The notes under the pieces were generated by a model, which did not search any database, was not told the origin of the DNA, and saw nothing but the letters and a program-made list of their open reading frames with translations. Positions 23,695 through 35,640 of a stretch of 64,000 nucleotides of DNA are shown here, in pieces. Positions within the stretch are counted from its first letter, which is position 1. Every line of letters starts with the position of its first letter. Origin of the DNA: Cryptomeria japonica. Lineage: Eukaryota > Streptophyta > Pinopsida > Cupressales > Cupressaceae. Where the stretch lies: assembly GCF_030272615.1 (NCBI RefSeq), contig NC_081407.1, forward strand, positions 379,512,679 through 379,576,678, given 5' to 3'. Both the position numbers and the translations under genes were made by a program.

Positions 23695-24930
23695 TATAGA
23701 CTCTCTTTGAAACTTGAACCAATTATGCCTTGATTATAACATTAGAGATTGAAGAAAGTGAATGTGATTATTTGACATATTTAAGAAACAAGAAATTTGA
23801 AAAAATTGGGATGAAAATCTCATGACAATATAATAACAATTAGAAATATGTATAATTATGTTAAGAGGTGAATTGTAATGAAATAAAACCAATCTATTTA
23901 TGATTAAATCTACCAAAAATAAATTTATCATTCCTGAAAAAAGAGCTCTTAAAAACCAGAGAGATTTTGTCACAGCTTGAAAACACCCACATGAAATTCA
24001 TTCCAAACCCCTGTTAAATCCAAAGGAACAAATCGCCCCTACCTATCATATATGGTACGGAAGGTGTGACAAGTGCATGCTGCTCTAAGTAAATGCAGCG
24101 ACAAATGATTTACCATTCAAGGTTCTAAAGCCTTTTTAACAAACCCGTTTTATTAATATCTTGCAATCAAAGCGTTCCATTGGGAAAACTATGCTCTTTG
24201 AGGCATTCTGTCAAACAGTTCAGTTGTCTCGTTTATGATTCCACATTTTGCATATCCTACATTCAGTTTATTTCATGAGAACAAATTTCACATTTTGCAT
24301 ACATGTCTGCCAAAGTAGTTGCAGCTGCAAAATCTATAAAATTCCTCTATCATTCACTCTGTAATGGATGTCCATACCCTGTTCCAAAGCTCCCATTTTC
24401 ACATAGGTTGTGAAAATGCTGGCAGGGGTTGCAGACTCTATTTTACACCTGTAAATCAGATTTAGTTGAAAGTTTGTAAATCCTTTTCAACGAATGCATT
24501 TTGTGTATATCCTGCAATCCACATTTTTGCATACATGTGTATCAGTGCATTTCTAACTGCAACATATATGACAATAAGCATCCTTTTATCATGCTTCAAT
24601 GGATGTCCATACCTGTTTCAGAGCTTCGAATTTCGCACAGGCTGGGAGCAGACGAGAAAATGAGAATTGCTCGATTGGAAATTATATGCATCTGGAGATT
24701 GGCTGGGCGGGAGAAGCAGTTTTAAATATTTCAACTTAAGGCGGGGCTAACGGGAAATGGGTGTAACGGTGAACATGACGAGTTGGGAGGCACGAGCCAG
24801 CCGGGTACGTTTTACTGTCTGACAACGGAAATGGTCAGATGAAACGGAAATGGAACTGAGAGGCGGACCCAGATAGAACAACACACACTAAGTCAAAGCT
24901 TAGTGTGTGCTGTTTAAGCCAGCCCAAGTG
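23695..24930 (-). repeat. Right arm of large imperfect inverted repeat
   Basis: This is the reverse complement of 17,241-18,335 in two matching blocks (23,695-23,885 and about 24,440-24,930). Between the blocks it holds about 550 bp of PPR-derived sequence that the left arm lacks. The left arm was therefore shortened, or this arm gained a further repeat unit. The arm's outer end lies just upstream of the lectin-kinase fragment at 25,066. Confidence 0.8.
24090..24640 (-). pseudogene. PPR-protein pseudogene, two to three repeats
   Basis: Reading the minus strand from 24,640 gives 'GMDIH', stop, 'SMIKG', then 'AVRNALIHMYAK'. Further on come 'MGALEQGMDIHYRVNDRGIL', stop, then in another frame 'LADMYAKC', 'YAKCGIINETTELFDRMPQ' and 'FSQWNALI'. 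These are ordered PLS-type PPR repeats with at least two stops and several frameshifts. Intact proteins of this kind act in chloroplast or mitochondrial RNA editing. The gene piece is orientated away from the lectin-kinase fragment. It is clearly non-functional. Confidence 0.8.
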
Positions 24931-25065
24931 TGAACCCTTTGACACGCAACGCAAGAGACGAAACATTAGCCCACCACTACATTTCTTTGACTTTAAGATA
25001 GTTACGCGACTATTGAAATTCATGGCCTCTTGGAGGTGACACTGCTCTTCCAAAGGACTTCGGCA

Positions 25066-25634
25066 ATGGGAGAATTATTCCAAAGCCTATTTTTTATAGT
25101 TACAGTGTTTATTCAACTGAAGAGCAATGGTGTTGCAATGGAGGCTGGAGATATTCTTTCGTTGGGTGCCTCGCTTACTGGAAGTCAGACAATCATTTCA
25201 AAGAATGACACATTTGAGTTGGGATTCTTCACCCCAAATGGAGGAAACTGGTATATTGGCATCTGGTATGCCCAAACACCAGAGAAGACGTATGTTTGGG
25301 TGGCTAACAGAGAGACTCCATCCAGAAACCGGTCAGGGGTTTTGAAGCTATCAAGAGAAGGTAATCTGGAAATCAACAATGCAGAGGGCGCACCTATTTG
25401 GTCAGTCAACACAACAAATAAGGCCTCCCGAGCTGTGCTATTGGATTCTGGTAATTTCTTAATGTTGAGCAACGACAATGAATCCGAAATTGTTTGGCAG
25501 AGTTTCAACTGTAATCCTGTAGATACTTGGTTGCCATTGGATCCTACTCCTAAGCTTATTTCCTTTGGCACGGATTCGTCTGATGCCAGATAATTAGTTG
25601 TGACATGGAACAATTCTGTACGGTATTTCAAATG
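25066..25634 (+). pseudogene. Truncated G-type lectin S-receptor-like kinase fragment 2
   Basis: The start at 25,066 gives a hydrophobic signal peptide (MGELFQSLFFIVTVFIQL); an ATG 36 bp upstream would add 12 residues before it. The B-lectin domain follows: QTIISKNDTFELGFFTPNG, NWYIGIWYA, VWVANRETPSRNRSG, WSVNTTNKASRAVLLDSGNF and IVWQSFNCNPVDTWLP. The frame is open to the stop at 25,591. Beyond it, 'LVVTWNNSVRYF' continues the family pattern in frame, so the stop replaces a sense codon. Homology then ends near 25,634, and SLG, PAN, transmembrane and kinase parts are absent. Relative to intact genes it is a 5' fragment, better preserved than the copy at 4,456. It might still be transcribed, but a functional receptor is not possible from this sequence. 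Confidence 0.85.
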
Positions 25635-27900
25635 ATTATTAAAATGTCAGTTATTTATCTTCTTATTGGTTCATATTAGTAATAGTGAAGGCAAAAAAAA
25701 CTTCTAGGCATTCTAGGAGGTTTTTCTTAGGTTTGACTATATCATTTTATTGATGTTCTCAATGTATTTAACTTTAGTCTTATCTATCATTTCTTTGAAA
25801 TTAAATGAAGTAAATTAGACATAAGTGTCAAGTTTCACTTTTTCTACAATTTTTGGACATGTAAGAAGAAGATTTTATTATGTAGAGAGGCATCTACAAT
25901 GACATACAAATATTCATAAATAAAAATTTGGTTTTAAATAAATTTGACCTGTAGCTGACAAGAAAACGCAATAGAATCATTGCCACTTGTCTCTAAGTAT
26001 ATGAAACTGTTAAATCTTTAATAAGAGTGAAAGAGTGCAACATTATTCAGCTCCATGTCCTTCTTGACAACTAAAAAACATGCAAGACAATTATGTGATA
26101 TCTCTCGACATTATTTTACATATATTTATTTTAGAATATAGGTATATTAGTAATAGATTGTTTGAAACTAAATATCATATTAAATGATAATATATAAATG
26201 ATTTCTTGCTTTAATACCAGTTTAATAAAAAAATTAATCATATCATTTTTTATTTCTTTTATTAATATTACCATATGTATTTTATTTTCTAAACAACTTG
26301 TAAATATATTAAGTTAAATATTACATATGCATGTTTACTTTGTCAATTAATATATATTAATTCGCATTTGAATGGCAACAATTGAATGGATGCAAACATT
26401 AATGAAGAGAAACAAATATTAAAGCAAACAAAATAATATATTGAGTAGAATATCAATGTATTTTGACCTAAGAAGAATTGAAGTTAACTTAATTTAGTAT
26501 GAACAATTTATTTGAATGACATATAAGTGTATTTAAAAAGTATAACTTTTGTGGTTGTATCTTAATCTTTTATATAAGGGTAGGAGATGGATGTTGTTAT
26601 GACAAGGTTTAATGATTAAGGTGATATTTTTCAAATAGTTTTTTAATTTTTTATTTGCATGTGGTTGATGTGATATGGAAGGATTGGTAGGTTGTCTCAT
26701 GCAAAAAATCATGTAGTTGTGTCATCTATTTGAAAAGTGCTACTATTTTTACTTTTGAATTTGGCTATAATCCATTATATATGAACTAGATAAGCTTTAC
26801 CATAAGTGATCTGAGCATTTGATTTTGGATTTTGTCTTAAATAATATATCATTTAAAAAATTAATATTTAATTTTATGAGCAATTTTTTTTGTATATATT
26901 TTAAGCTCTTTGATATGTCTATAAATTAAACTTATAAAAAGAACCATATTCTACATTTACTTTTATATATTTTTTATTTCAACAACTTTTTATTACATAC
27001 TCATTTTTTAACTATTCCATAACTTAAAAGGATAGATGTGGATTGAATGGGTTGTATGATTTATACTCGCTTTATTTCATATTTCTATAAACATTTTAAA
27101 CTTCAAATGTTATTGCAATATCCCTCTATTTTGTTGAAGCTTTTTTTGTTACTCAAATAGAAAATTGCATGAAAATTTTAAAATATTTATACTAGATCAT
27201 CACCAACTACTTATAGATCTATTTTATACACTGATTGGCACATCTTCTAATTGATCAACACACTAATGAATCAATCAATAGGAATGGAATGTACTTGAGG
27301 ATGTATCCAAGATTATATATTACCATAGAAAGTCTTGCCAGTGTTTCTCAACATCATCGAGTATTTATTATTTAAATATAGGTATCAAGAATAACATTTT
27401 TTATGGGAATTGAAACCTTAGTTTTTCAAAGGTCAAAACTATAGGTTTGAGGCCAAAACTACAAATGACTAGAATTAGAAAATACAAATGGAGAAAGATT
27501 GAAAGTTTAAAATGAGAAATAATGTGTGAAAACATTTACAATAACAACTTGATCTTCTTCTACAAAGAAATATTGTAAACAATCTATAATTTACTTTCAT
27601 CCTTCAACTCCAACATTACTTTCATAGTAATGTAGCCCAAGAGTGATATGCAAATTAAATAATTATATAATAAAATGGCCAATTAATTAGAAAAAAATTG
27701 TAAGAAAAACCAAAAAAATGATGTTTCATTTATATAATGCAACAACCTTAAATAGGAGATATAATTGTCAAAATAGAATAATAGAACCAAAACTAACATC
27801 CTAACCACAATACAAAATTGGTAGCTTATCAATGTAACATATCCATATATTTATAGATAATATTTATTATCCTATAGTTCTATTATTAAATAATTTTATA
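25635..27900. other. AT-rich non-coding region with duplicated block
   Basis: No gene is visible. 26,590-26,820 matches 5,105-5,345 (the block downstream of lectin-kinase fragment 1). The distance from lectin fragment to block is about 200 bp at locus 1 and about 950 bp here, so one locus lost or gained roughly 0.75 kb. The remaining sequence is A/T-rich. Confidence 0.5.
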
Positions 27901-28774
27901 ATTGTTTAATTAACACTTTCCAAATCACTGTGCATCTCCACCTTTGCCAACTCATCCATCATGTGGCTAATTTAAATCAATAAAATCAAATAATAATAAA
28001 TCATTTATGAGCCACTTATCTCCAACTCCCATATTCATGAATAAAATCTGTACGTGCACATAATCTTTGAAACCTCCCTATATTTTCTCCAACACTCTTA
28101 TATTCTTGGAGGAGGCTTTTTCCACCTAACCCTAGTCCATCTCCACTTGTCCCTCCATCCCTAAATATTCTTCAACCAATCCTAGATTCTCTCAGTCTTC
28201 CCCTCAGTCAAGGTGAGACGACTAACATTTGTCTTCTCCTTCCCCCTTTCTCTCAACCTTCAACCTCTTGCTCATAGCCATTAGAAAAAGAAAGATTTAA
28301 TCATGACTATTGATCTCTATCACCTAAGCTTATGCACTCAAAAATCTATAAATAGAGGATTTCTAGTGCATTTTGAGCCCAATGTCCAATAGTCTAAGTT
28401 AACTAGGAGCCTTAATCTTTGCATCTATGAGTTCATTTGTCTAAGCATTTTAGCATTTTTGAGAAAATTAGCATAAATCATTTTCATAGCATTTTAGCAT
28501 ATTATCACATAGCTTTTGCATATCATCTATCAATCCATTCCACACTTAGCATCTTGGAAGCTACAAGTGCTTGTCTAAGAGAAAATCATCTGCAACCAAG
28601 AACAATGGGGTTAGAAAACAATGAGACATAATCCATGAAGGTATAATTTGTTTTATTTACTTTATTTCATGTTGTTTCATTGGTTGAAACTTGAGTTCCT
28701 ATAGCTTTTATTTTTTATAATGGACTAACAAGTTGTAGGTCAATTTTTGAGGTGCAAACTTAAGTTGACACATT
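27901..28774 (+). mobile_element. Probable Gypsy-type LTR remnant
   Basis: A TATA-like CTATAAATAGAGG at about 28,349 is followed by a plausible transcribed leader. The region ends at 28,772 with 'ttgacaca', followed at once by a primer-binding-site-like sequence. This is the order R-U5-PBS expected at a 5' LTR end of a plant Ty3/Gypsy element. The LTR start is not resolved and I place it only roughly. No internal coding domain survives downstream. Confidence 0.5.
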
Positions 28775-28795
28775 TTTGGTGCCCACCTTGGTGCT
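28775..28795 (+). promoter_or_regulatory. Primer-binding-like site of Gypsy element
   Basis: 'TTTTGGTGCCCACCTTGGTGC' follows the LTR end. Plant Gypsy elements commonly have 'TTGGCGCCCACCGTGGGGC' here, so this looks like a mutated version of that junction. The matching tRNA was not determined. Confidence 0.5.
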
Positions 28796-28869
28796 CAGGC
28801 CTTGCACATCTCTTTCTAATATGATGTTGAATTCTTGTAATAACTGAATGAATTGATGCATTTGTAAGC

Positions 28870-29160
28870 CAAAGCCTGTGTGCAATTTGGTAGCACATTT
28901 ACTCCATAGGTTAGGGCCTATATTGCATAGGCTAACACATTTATCACTCAGGTTAGTGCTCTTACTACATAGGTTAACGCATTTATCACTTAGGTTAGAG
29001 ATTTTACTCGATAGGTTAACATATTTATCACTTAGGTTAGTGCTTATGTTTGGGAAATCACGCATTTATTATGCAGGTCAACACATTTATTCAATAGGTT
29101 AGCGCTTTTGTTTTGCAGGGTAGTGCTTATGTTTTGTAGGATAGCGCATTTTACTATTTT
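28870..29160 (+). repeat. ~42-bp tandem repeats in element leader
   Basis: At least four diverged units contain 'cataggttaacgcatttatcac' and 'ttaggttagtgc'-type phrases. The minus strand translates as a 14-residue repeat beginning NLSDK. This explains the open ORFs on both strands (28,760-29,065 and 28,878-29,102), which are not genes. The array sits directly after the primer-binding-like site, in the untranslated leader of the presumed Gypsy element. Confidence 0.7.
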
Positions 29161-30442
29161 AGTGCTTTCATTCTGATTATCTACAAATTCTGAACTTTTA
29201 CAATCTGTCAGCTAACAAATTTTTGCAGGTTCGACTGTCGAAGACTCAATTTTTGCAAACTACTAACTTGTGTGCATGCAGGGTTTTATTTTGAGGAAAT
29301 TTCTATGCATTTTATCACTTAGTCTAACTAGTAGAAGTTCTTTTGGAACATAAAAGATCATACATCTTTCATCTAGCTTAACTATGGGGCTAATGAACAA
29401 CATGAAAACTTGCATTGTGTGTTTTCAGTAAGGTAGTTGCACATAGATGATTTTAAGGTTAAAAAGAATCATTGTCTACCATGTTTTCTTAAAAGTGGTA
29501 GGTGAGTATTCTCTCACCCTAATATAGTGATCAGAAAGATAGACCTTCTTTTATCAATCAATTGGACCCAAGGATGATAGTTCACTTACAAATTAATATA
29601 TCCTAAGAGAGCTTTAGACAAATCAATACCTACCAAAATATGTACAAAGGAGGTATGGTAAAAAATAGTAGTAGCAATATCCAGTCATAGAAAATTCCCC
29701 AAGTCATTTCCAATCACTTGCAGAGACATTTAAACCAGAATTGTAAGGGGAGATAAGGTAGTCTCATTGAAATAGGAGAAATATCAATAGATTTATTAAA
29801 AGGGTTAAAGGAAGGAAAACAAGGATGAATAAAGAGAGGGTGTAAACCCTTGTTCAATCACCATTCTCAAGAACATTATCCCTATCAACATAAGAAGCAA
29901 AGCCATAAAAAAAGAAACCCCTAGCAAATGTTAGCGTAATATTAGTCCCATTACATTGTAGGCAATAGTTAGATAGTTATATGCACAAGTTATTTCAAAT
30001 TGGTACACGTTACATTTATTTAAACATACTAAATGTACATCAAATAATTACTAAATTTTTCACCATTCGTTCTTCATACTGTATTAGAGTGTTAGCTTTT
30101 CTCTATTCCTATGATATGTTGCACTAAATTACCAGATGGTGTGAGGTAAATGGAAGAGCTAGTGATTATGGGTGGATAATGGAACTTCTTCCAAGATTTC
30201 AGGAAGGCATTGAATTATGTAGGTATATGTTGTTCAAATTTTAAGTGATAAAAATAGATTCGAGTTTGTAGGAAGATTACGCCAACCATGCAGAGTAAAT
30301 GGCATGAGACAGATTATGTCTTTTAATTTATTTATATGTTGTTACTTGTATCTACTGATTCAAATTTTTCCCCTCTACTATGGGATATTAGGTAGTTCCA
30401 TCACAACCCACTTGCATGACCTCAATTAGGTCAACCACATAT
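29161..30442. other. Possible degenerate retroelement internal sequence
   Basis: No open frame over about 60 codons and no recognised domain. By position it may be the decayed internal part of the Gypsy element that starts at 28,775, but sequence evidence for that is lacking. Confidence 0.25.
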
Positions 30443-30579
<137 letters not shown>

Positions 30580-31024
30580 CTAACTTATTAGTTGATTTGT
30601 TTTAAAACAAAAGCTCACTTCATAGCATAAATAACATGCAAACCAAATCAAATTTTGTAATATCCTTTAGCACCAAAGTGATAAGGATTTATATGCATTA
30701 AGTTAGTGTGCATATATTTTATTACTCTTTTATGTTATTGAAGATTCCATTTCAAACATTACATAGGCACAGTGGGTAGAAAACTAATGAGTTTCTGCTG
30801 AAAGAAAAATCTTGGCAAAAAAGTTTGTTGCTAATATCGATTGGAATGATAGTGCCTTGCTCAACTCAGCTAAATGTATTGTCATTTGGCCATTTCACAC
30901 TACAAAACATTATTTTCAAAGATTATTCTCATCATTCGAATGCATAAGAAATGAGGCAATTCATTTTAAAACAACACACAAATGAGAGCACTATTCAATA
31001 GAACATTTTTCTTTCCAAGAAAAA

Positions 31025-31186
31025 TTATTTTACTCTATTTGCATGAAGTTTATCATGGCTTCTAAGGAGCAATTGGGATTATTTTACTCTATTTGCATGA
31101 ATTTTATCATGACTTCTAAGTAGCACTTCGGATTATTTTACACTATGTGCATGAAGTTTATCATGACTTCTAAGTATCACTTTGGA
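31025..31186 (+). repeat. 54-bp tandem repeat, three units (copy A)
   Basis: Units start at 31,025, 31,079 and 31,133, each containing 'ttattttac.ctat.tgcatg' and 'tttatcatg.cttctaag'. The same three units are present in copy B at 47,869-48,030, so the expansion predates the segmental duplication. Confidence 0.85.
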
Positions 31187-32789
31187 TATCAAAAGTGATC
31201 CAATAAGCATAGGAGGAATATAGAACATATATCGTTATAAAACTAAAGAGTTTTGTACCAAGCACATAGGGGAACTAGTCCATTACCTAGGCTTCGGCTG
31301 GAGAGATTTCACCATAAGTTTGTTCATTTTTCACTGAACTTACACCAAAACTGCTATGGTTTTCTAAGTAGTTTTATTCCTTTTGTTTTTGCATTTTGAC
31401 AGGTTTATAGTTGTTTCATTGAAATATGATTTTATGATGAAATAACTTGAAATATATCTCTGTTTGAAATTCCTTGATAAACATGATGCTATAAAAATAT
31501 TATATAAATATTAAGAAATTCCATTTATGATGCAAACCTATATGTTGTGGATATCTTGTATTAAAATTAATTTTAGATGCCTTCACTTATGCTCAATTTG
31601 ATTTTCAAACTTGCATCCATGTCTCCTAGAGTTGTCGTATTGCAATATCTAAAAATTAAATGAATATAGATTGTAAATTGTAATTGTATGCTGTAATGAA
31701 ATCTCCTTTCCACTAATTGGAAATTTGAGTTATATTGTCATTGATATCATAGTCTGTTAATGAAGAGGATGTCGAAGTTATTTAGTTATGTGGATGATGT
31801 ATATGGTCCAAAAATGAGTGTTCAAATGTTGTTGCCATGTCTAGTTTTTATGGTGAGTAATGATGAATTGTTTCTAGAAGGCTATAGTAGTGGAAATTAC
31901 AATATTTAAAAAGGAGTATTTATGTCTTTATGGAAGAATGCTCCACATTCCTCTAATTCTTGGTAATAATGTCTTTTGGTTCTATATATGATGTATGCAT
32001 TCTATGGATGTTTCACGATCATGTTTCCAAGTCCTCTATTGCTCAAATAATGAAGTTGGTTGTGGTAGTCTATTGATAGTGAGGTTGTGTTTCAAGACTA
32101 GTCTAGGTAATTCTCTACCTTGCTCCACTATGTTGATTCAAGTGTTGCATCTTGGAGGACATGTTCATATGGTTTGTGAAATATTCTAGTTGATATTTTA
32201 TGTGTTGGTTTGATCAACAAGTGAGGTTATGTTATTCTACATCTGGAATTGTCAATTGTGTTAGTCTATGGCCAACTCAATCGATTTATCTTATTTTTAT
32301 CATACACTTTTGGTATAGATATGAATTTAATATTGAGTTAGAATGTTGATACAAGGCTCACTGTGGCATCTATAGATCCACATTAGGGAATTTCTATTGA
32401 GCAATATTTTTGTGACGACTAGTTAACATGCTTCATTTTTTTTTTACACATTACAGTTTTGAGCAGAGAGGAAACAAAGAGCACATGGTAGCAAGCATCA
32501 TTGACAAATAGACATTTTTAGGAAAAGGATAGTGTTGTATATGTCAAAATAAGACTATAGATTTTGGTTTGTGAATGGAAGATAGGTGTATTTAATGAAA
32601 TTTCTTTAAGGCCAAAGGAGGAAACATAATAGAAAGTTACAGGAACATATTGTCAAATCAAAATGTTATAAATGTTCTCTAATTGTGTCTTCTTTTGTAG
32701 GTACAAATCACAATATATGCTTTGATATAGTTTTAAATTAATCATAACTGAAGCAATGACAAGGCAAAGGAACTATTTTAAAGAATTAT

Positions 32790-32985
32790 TTGAAGAAATG
32801 TCGTCACATGGAATGTCATGATTAAAGGATACATAATGAATGGAACTGCTAAAGAGGCTTTAGGAACTTTCAAGAAAATTCAATTGGTAGATATGAAGTC
32901 ATACTCGAAATCCTTTTCTAGCATCCTTCCTCCTTGTGCCAAAATGAGAGATTTGGAATAGGGTATGGGCATCCACCAAACATAT
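32790..32985 (+). pseudogene. PPR-protein fragment (copy A)
   Basis: The frame reads 'TWNVMIKGYIMNGTAKEALG', then 'SFSSILPPCAKMRDLE', stop, 'GMGIH'. This is the C-terminal part of one PPR and the start of the next (WNxMIxGYxxNGxxxEALxxFxxMxxxxxKxxxxTFxSILxxCAxMxxLExGxxIH). The stop lies in a glutamine position of the family pattern. The 5' half resembles the first PPR unit of copy B and the 3' half the second. One explanation is that two units collapsed into one by recombination here. Confidence 0.75.
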
Positions 32986-33989
32986 ACATAACTATGAATA
33001 AGCCATATATAAACTATACACAAATAATTTTAAAACTTTAAAATACAAATGAATTAAAATTTTACTTTTTAAAATTAAAAAAACAAGGTATAACGTTTAC
33101 AAACGTTGCACATGTTTTGTCACTATTTCCTTTCATGTTTTTTTTAGATTGAATTGTCTCTTAAATATTGGTTATATATATCCTGCATTACATAAAAATA
33201 ATTACAAATTGTATATACATGTAAAAATGTTAAGAAAACTTTTACATAGATTTTCAACAAGAAATGCATACTACATTTATTTACACATTCTCAAATATGA
33301 TATGGAAATTTACAATCATTGGGCTTTTACCAAAAAATAGAGAAGGTAGAAAATTTGTAGCTTCCGATATGTACCTTGCATTCAATATCTTTTCATTACC
33401 TAAAACTATTTTTTTAAGGTGTATGAAAGACAAAATAGTCTTTGAAGGTGATTTTATGACACTCCGAGATTATTATTTTTTGTTATTTGCCTCACATCCT
33501 CTTCACATCTACCAATTTTCTTACTCATCCACTCACTTTCTATTCACAATTTCTAGCATGAAGACAAAAATAAAACCACGTGAGTTGTAACAGTGGCCTA
33601 TACCCTAAAATATTTTATCTTTTTTTTCTTCCTTTTGTACACTATCTCCACTCTACTTCACTATATATTTTTTTTATTAGCACTATATATTCATTTCAAC
33701 TCAAGGATTAGTCTAAATAAAAATTTTAACAAAATATATTTTTACAAAAAGTGATAATATATATCAAATATTAGATTATATGGAGTCTCTAAAATATGCT
33801 ATTGTAGTTGTAAATGGACATTTAATTACATAATATATTTTGATTACATGGATATACAAAATACATATTTCTATATACATAGTTTTATAAATAATAATGA
33901 TAATTTTAATTGTCACTGTATTCATCTAATATGTGGAAAGATATTAGAAGTTACTACAATGAATTTATCAATTTGATTGCCATAAATTA

Positions 33990-34700
33990 TTTTTCTTCTT
34001 TGAATTCTTAGGTCCATTTTTAGCATAATGACCATATCTTTTTATTATGGGTAAAACAAGTTTAGAAGGAATCCAAAACCCTTTAAATAAAGCTACCTAT
34101 AAGATAACCGATACTAACTAGCATGTCATTATCACGCTACTCCTCTCTCTGTCTTGGAAATTTTCCTCCTCCTCATCCTCAATATTTATTAAATTATCAA
34201 AGATGAAATTAAAACATGTTATTGTAGCTGAGGAAAAATATCAAAATAAATTGTAATCGTTATTCAACTTATTCATAGTTCTAGTAAGAATTTCTTTGTA
34301 GGAGATTTTTGTTTTGTTCCCCAATTTTTTTACTCAATGCCTAACATTTTCTATATTTCTTTAGCAAAAGGAAGTCAAATAAAATATTCCTTATTGTTTC
34401 AAGTTTCCTACAAATCTTACAAACTTCAATATTAAAACATTAGTGGACATAAAACTTAAAATGTATTTTTCAACTATTTGTCTTCAAAATCCAAATTCCA
34501 ACATTTACTAATAAAATTAGTAATGAATCTAATACTAGACAATAATTTATAAATATTTTTGTTTTACAAACAACGTCATTAGTCCATTTAAGACCGTTAT
34601 AACTATCCAAATCTTGTATACATACAATGGATAGATAAAAGATTGTGCTGGCATCCTGAGGATAGTAGATTATTTCCTCCAATTTGATAGAGGTGTATCA
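33990..34700 (-). pseudogene. Reverse-strand LINE-like ORF2 tail remnant (copy A)
   Basis: On the minus strand, pieces such as 'VCKICRKLETIRNILFDF' resemble the zinc-binding zf-RVT segment of plant LINE ORF2 (CxxCxxxxETxxHxxxxC). This is broken by many stops, with an open piece of 70 aa at 34,470-34,682. The element's 3' end would be near 34,050, where 'gggttttggattccttctaa' and 'gttttacccataataaaaa' appear on the minus strand. Most of its 3' untranslated region is missing compared with copy B. Family assignment is tentative. Confidence 0.4.
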
Positions 34701-35141
34701 TATTCACAACTCAATGAAGCCTAGACTTTTATATGTTCATTGTTAATGAATCTAAATAAAACTTTATAACTCACTAAACACTTATATGTCTAGGCCAAGC
34801 ATTTGTGTGGGTGGGTGAAGAGGTAAATGGATATCAGCAAAGTTATTAGCAATTCTGTTTAGTTTGTCATCATGTTCTATTTTTCTCTATATCATGTTCC
34901 TACATCAAATCATCATATATGAGACTCCTTGTCTTGTTAGTATTGTAAAACATATTTTAATGTAAAATATACATTGATATATAAATATGTGTTAAAAATA
35001 TATAATTTTTATGCCACTTACCTATCAATCACACATATCTATGAACATCACATTCTCTCATTTATATGGCTATGAAATTTTCCTTCCAAATTTAAAAATA
35101 TGAAATTTAAAGTTTATATAATTTTCACATATAACCTTCTT

Positions 35142-35157
35142 AACAAAGATGAACTAT
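35142..35157 (+). other. 16-bp flanking repeat, left (copy A composite unit)
   Basis: AACAAAGATGAACTAT here is repeated exactly at 47,427-47,442, just after a LINE-like 3' end. I interpret the pair as a target-site duplication of a retroposed unit. Because the bases also read K-M-N-Y in the RNase H frame that follows, microhomology at a 5'-truncated junction is possible. Confidence 0.5.
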
Positions 35158-35640
35158 GTGGATGGGGTGGCTAAAGGGAATCCTGGGTCGGCTAGTTGTG
35201 GAGGAGTAGCTAGGAATCATATGGGTCCGTTGCTTTCTGCTGTGGTGCTCCCTCTGGGCACCCAGTCCAACCACTTTGCGAAGGCCAGCGCTACCCACAT
35301 TGGGTTACACATGGCTAAAAGAGAAGGTTTTAGAAAGGTCTAGCTGTAGTTTGACTCACTAAACACTGTCAATTGTCTGAATGGGCGCGCATATCCTAGT
35401 TGCACAACTGCTAATCTGATCAAGGATTGTCGGGATATCATAAATGAGTTGGATTAATTCAAAATTTTGCACGCCTTTTGGGAAGGCAACAAAGCGGCAG
35501 ATCTACTGACCAATATGGTGGTGGGATACATGGCGGCTAAATGGTGGACCAGTAGGGATTCTTTCTCAAAAAACTTGTGCAATTTGGCTTGTGATGATTG
35601 TTACCAAATTTTTCACATTGCAAATTTGGTGCCCTAATGA
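35149..35640 (+). pseudogene. LINE-type RNase H domain remnant (copy A)
   Basis: The frame MNYVDGVAKGNPGSASCGGV matches the plant LINE (L1-type) RNase H start, in which the Asp of (V)DG is catalytic. It is followed by 'SNHFAKASATHIGLHMAKREG' and, after an in-frame stop at about 35,341, by 'DSLNTVNCLNGRAYPSCTTA', 'FWEGNKAADLLTNM' and a tail 'AAKWW'. In the family, conserved acidic residues lie in the first strand, the EA(x)A helix, the D-S segment and the NxxAD segment. Here the helix Glu is Lys, while copy B retains Glu. Intact domains remove the RNA strand of the RNA-DNA hybrid. No reverse transcriptase precedes it. Confidence 0.8.

Noticed and set aside
28760-29102. Leucine-rich-repeat-like ORFs on both strands (NLSDK repeat)
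   Set aside because: The pattern follows from a 42-bp DNA tandem repeat in a retroelement leader and is open on both strands by chance.
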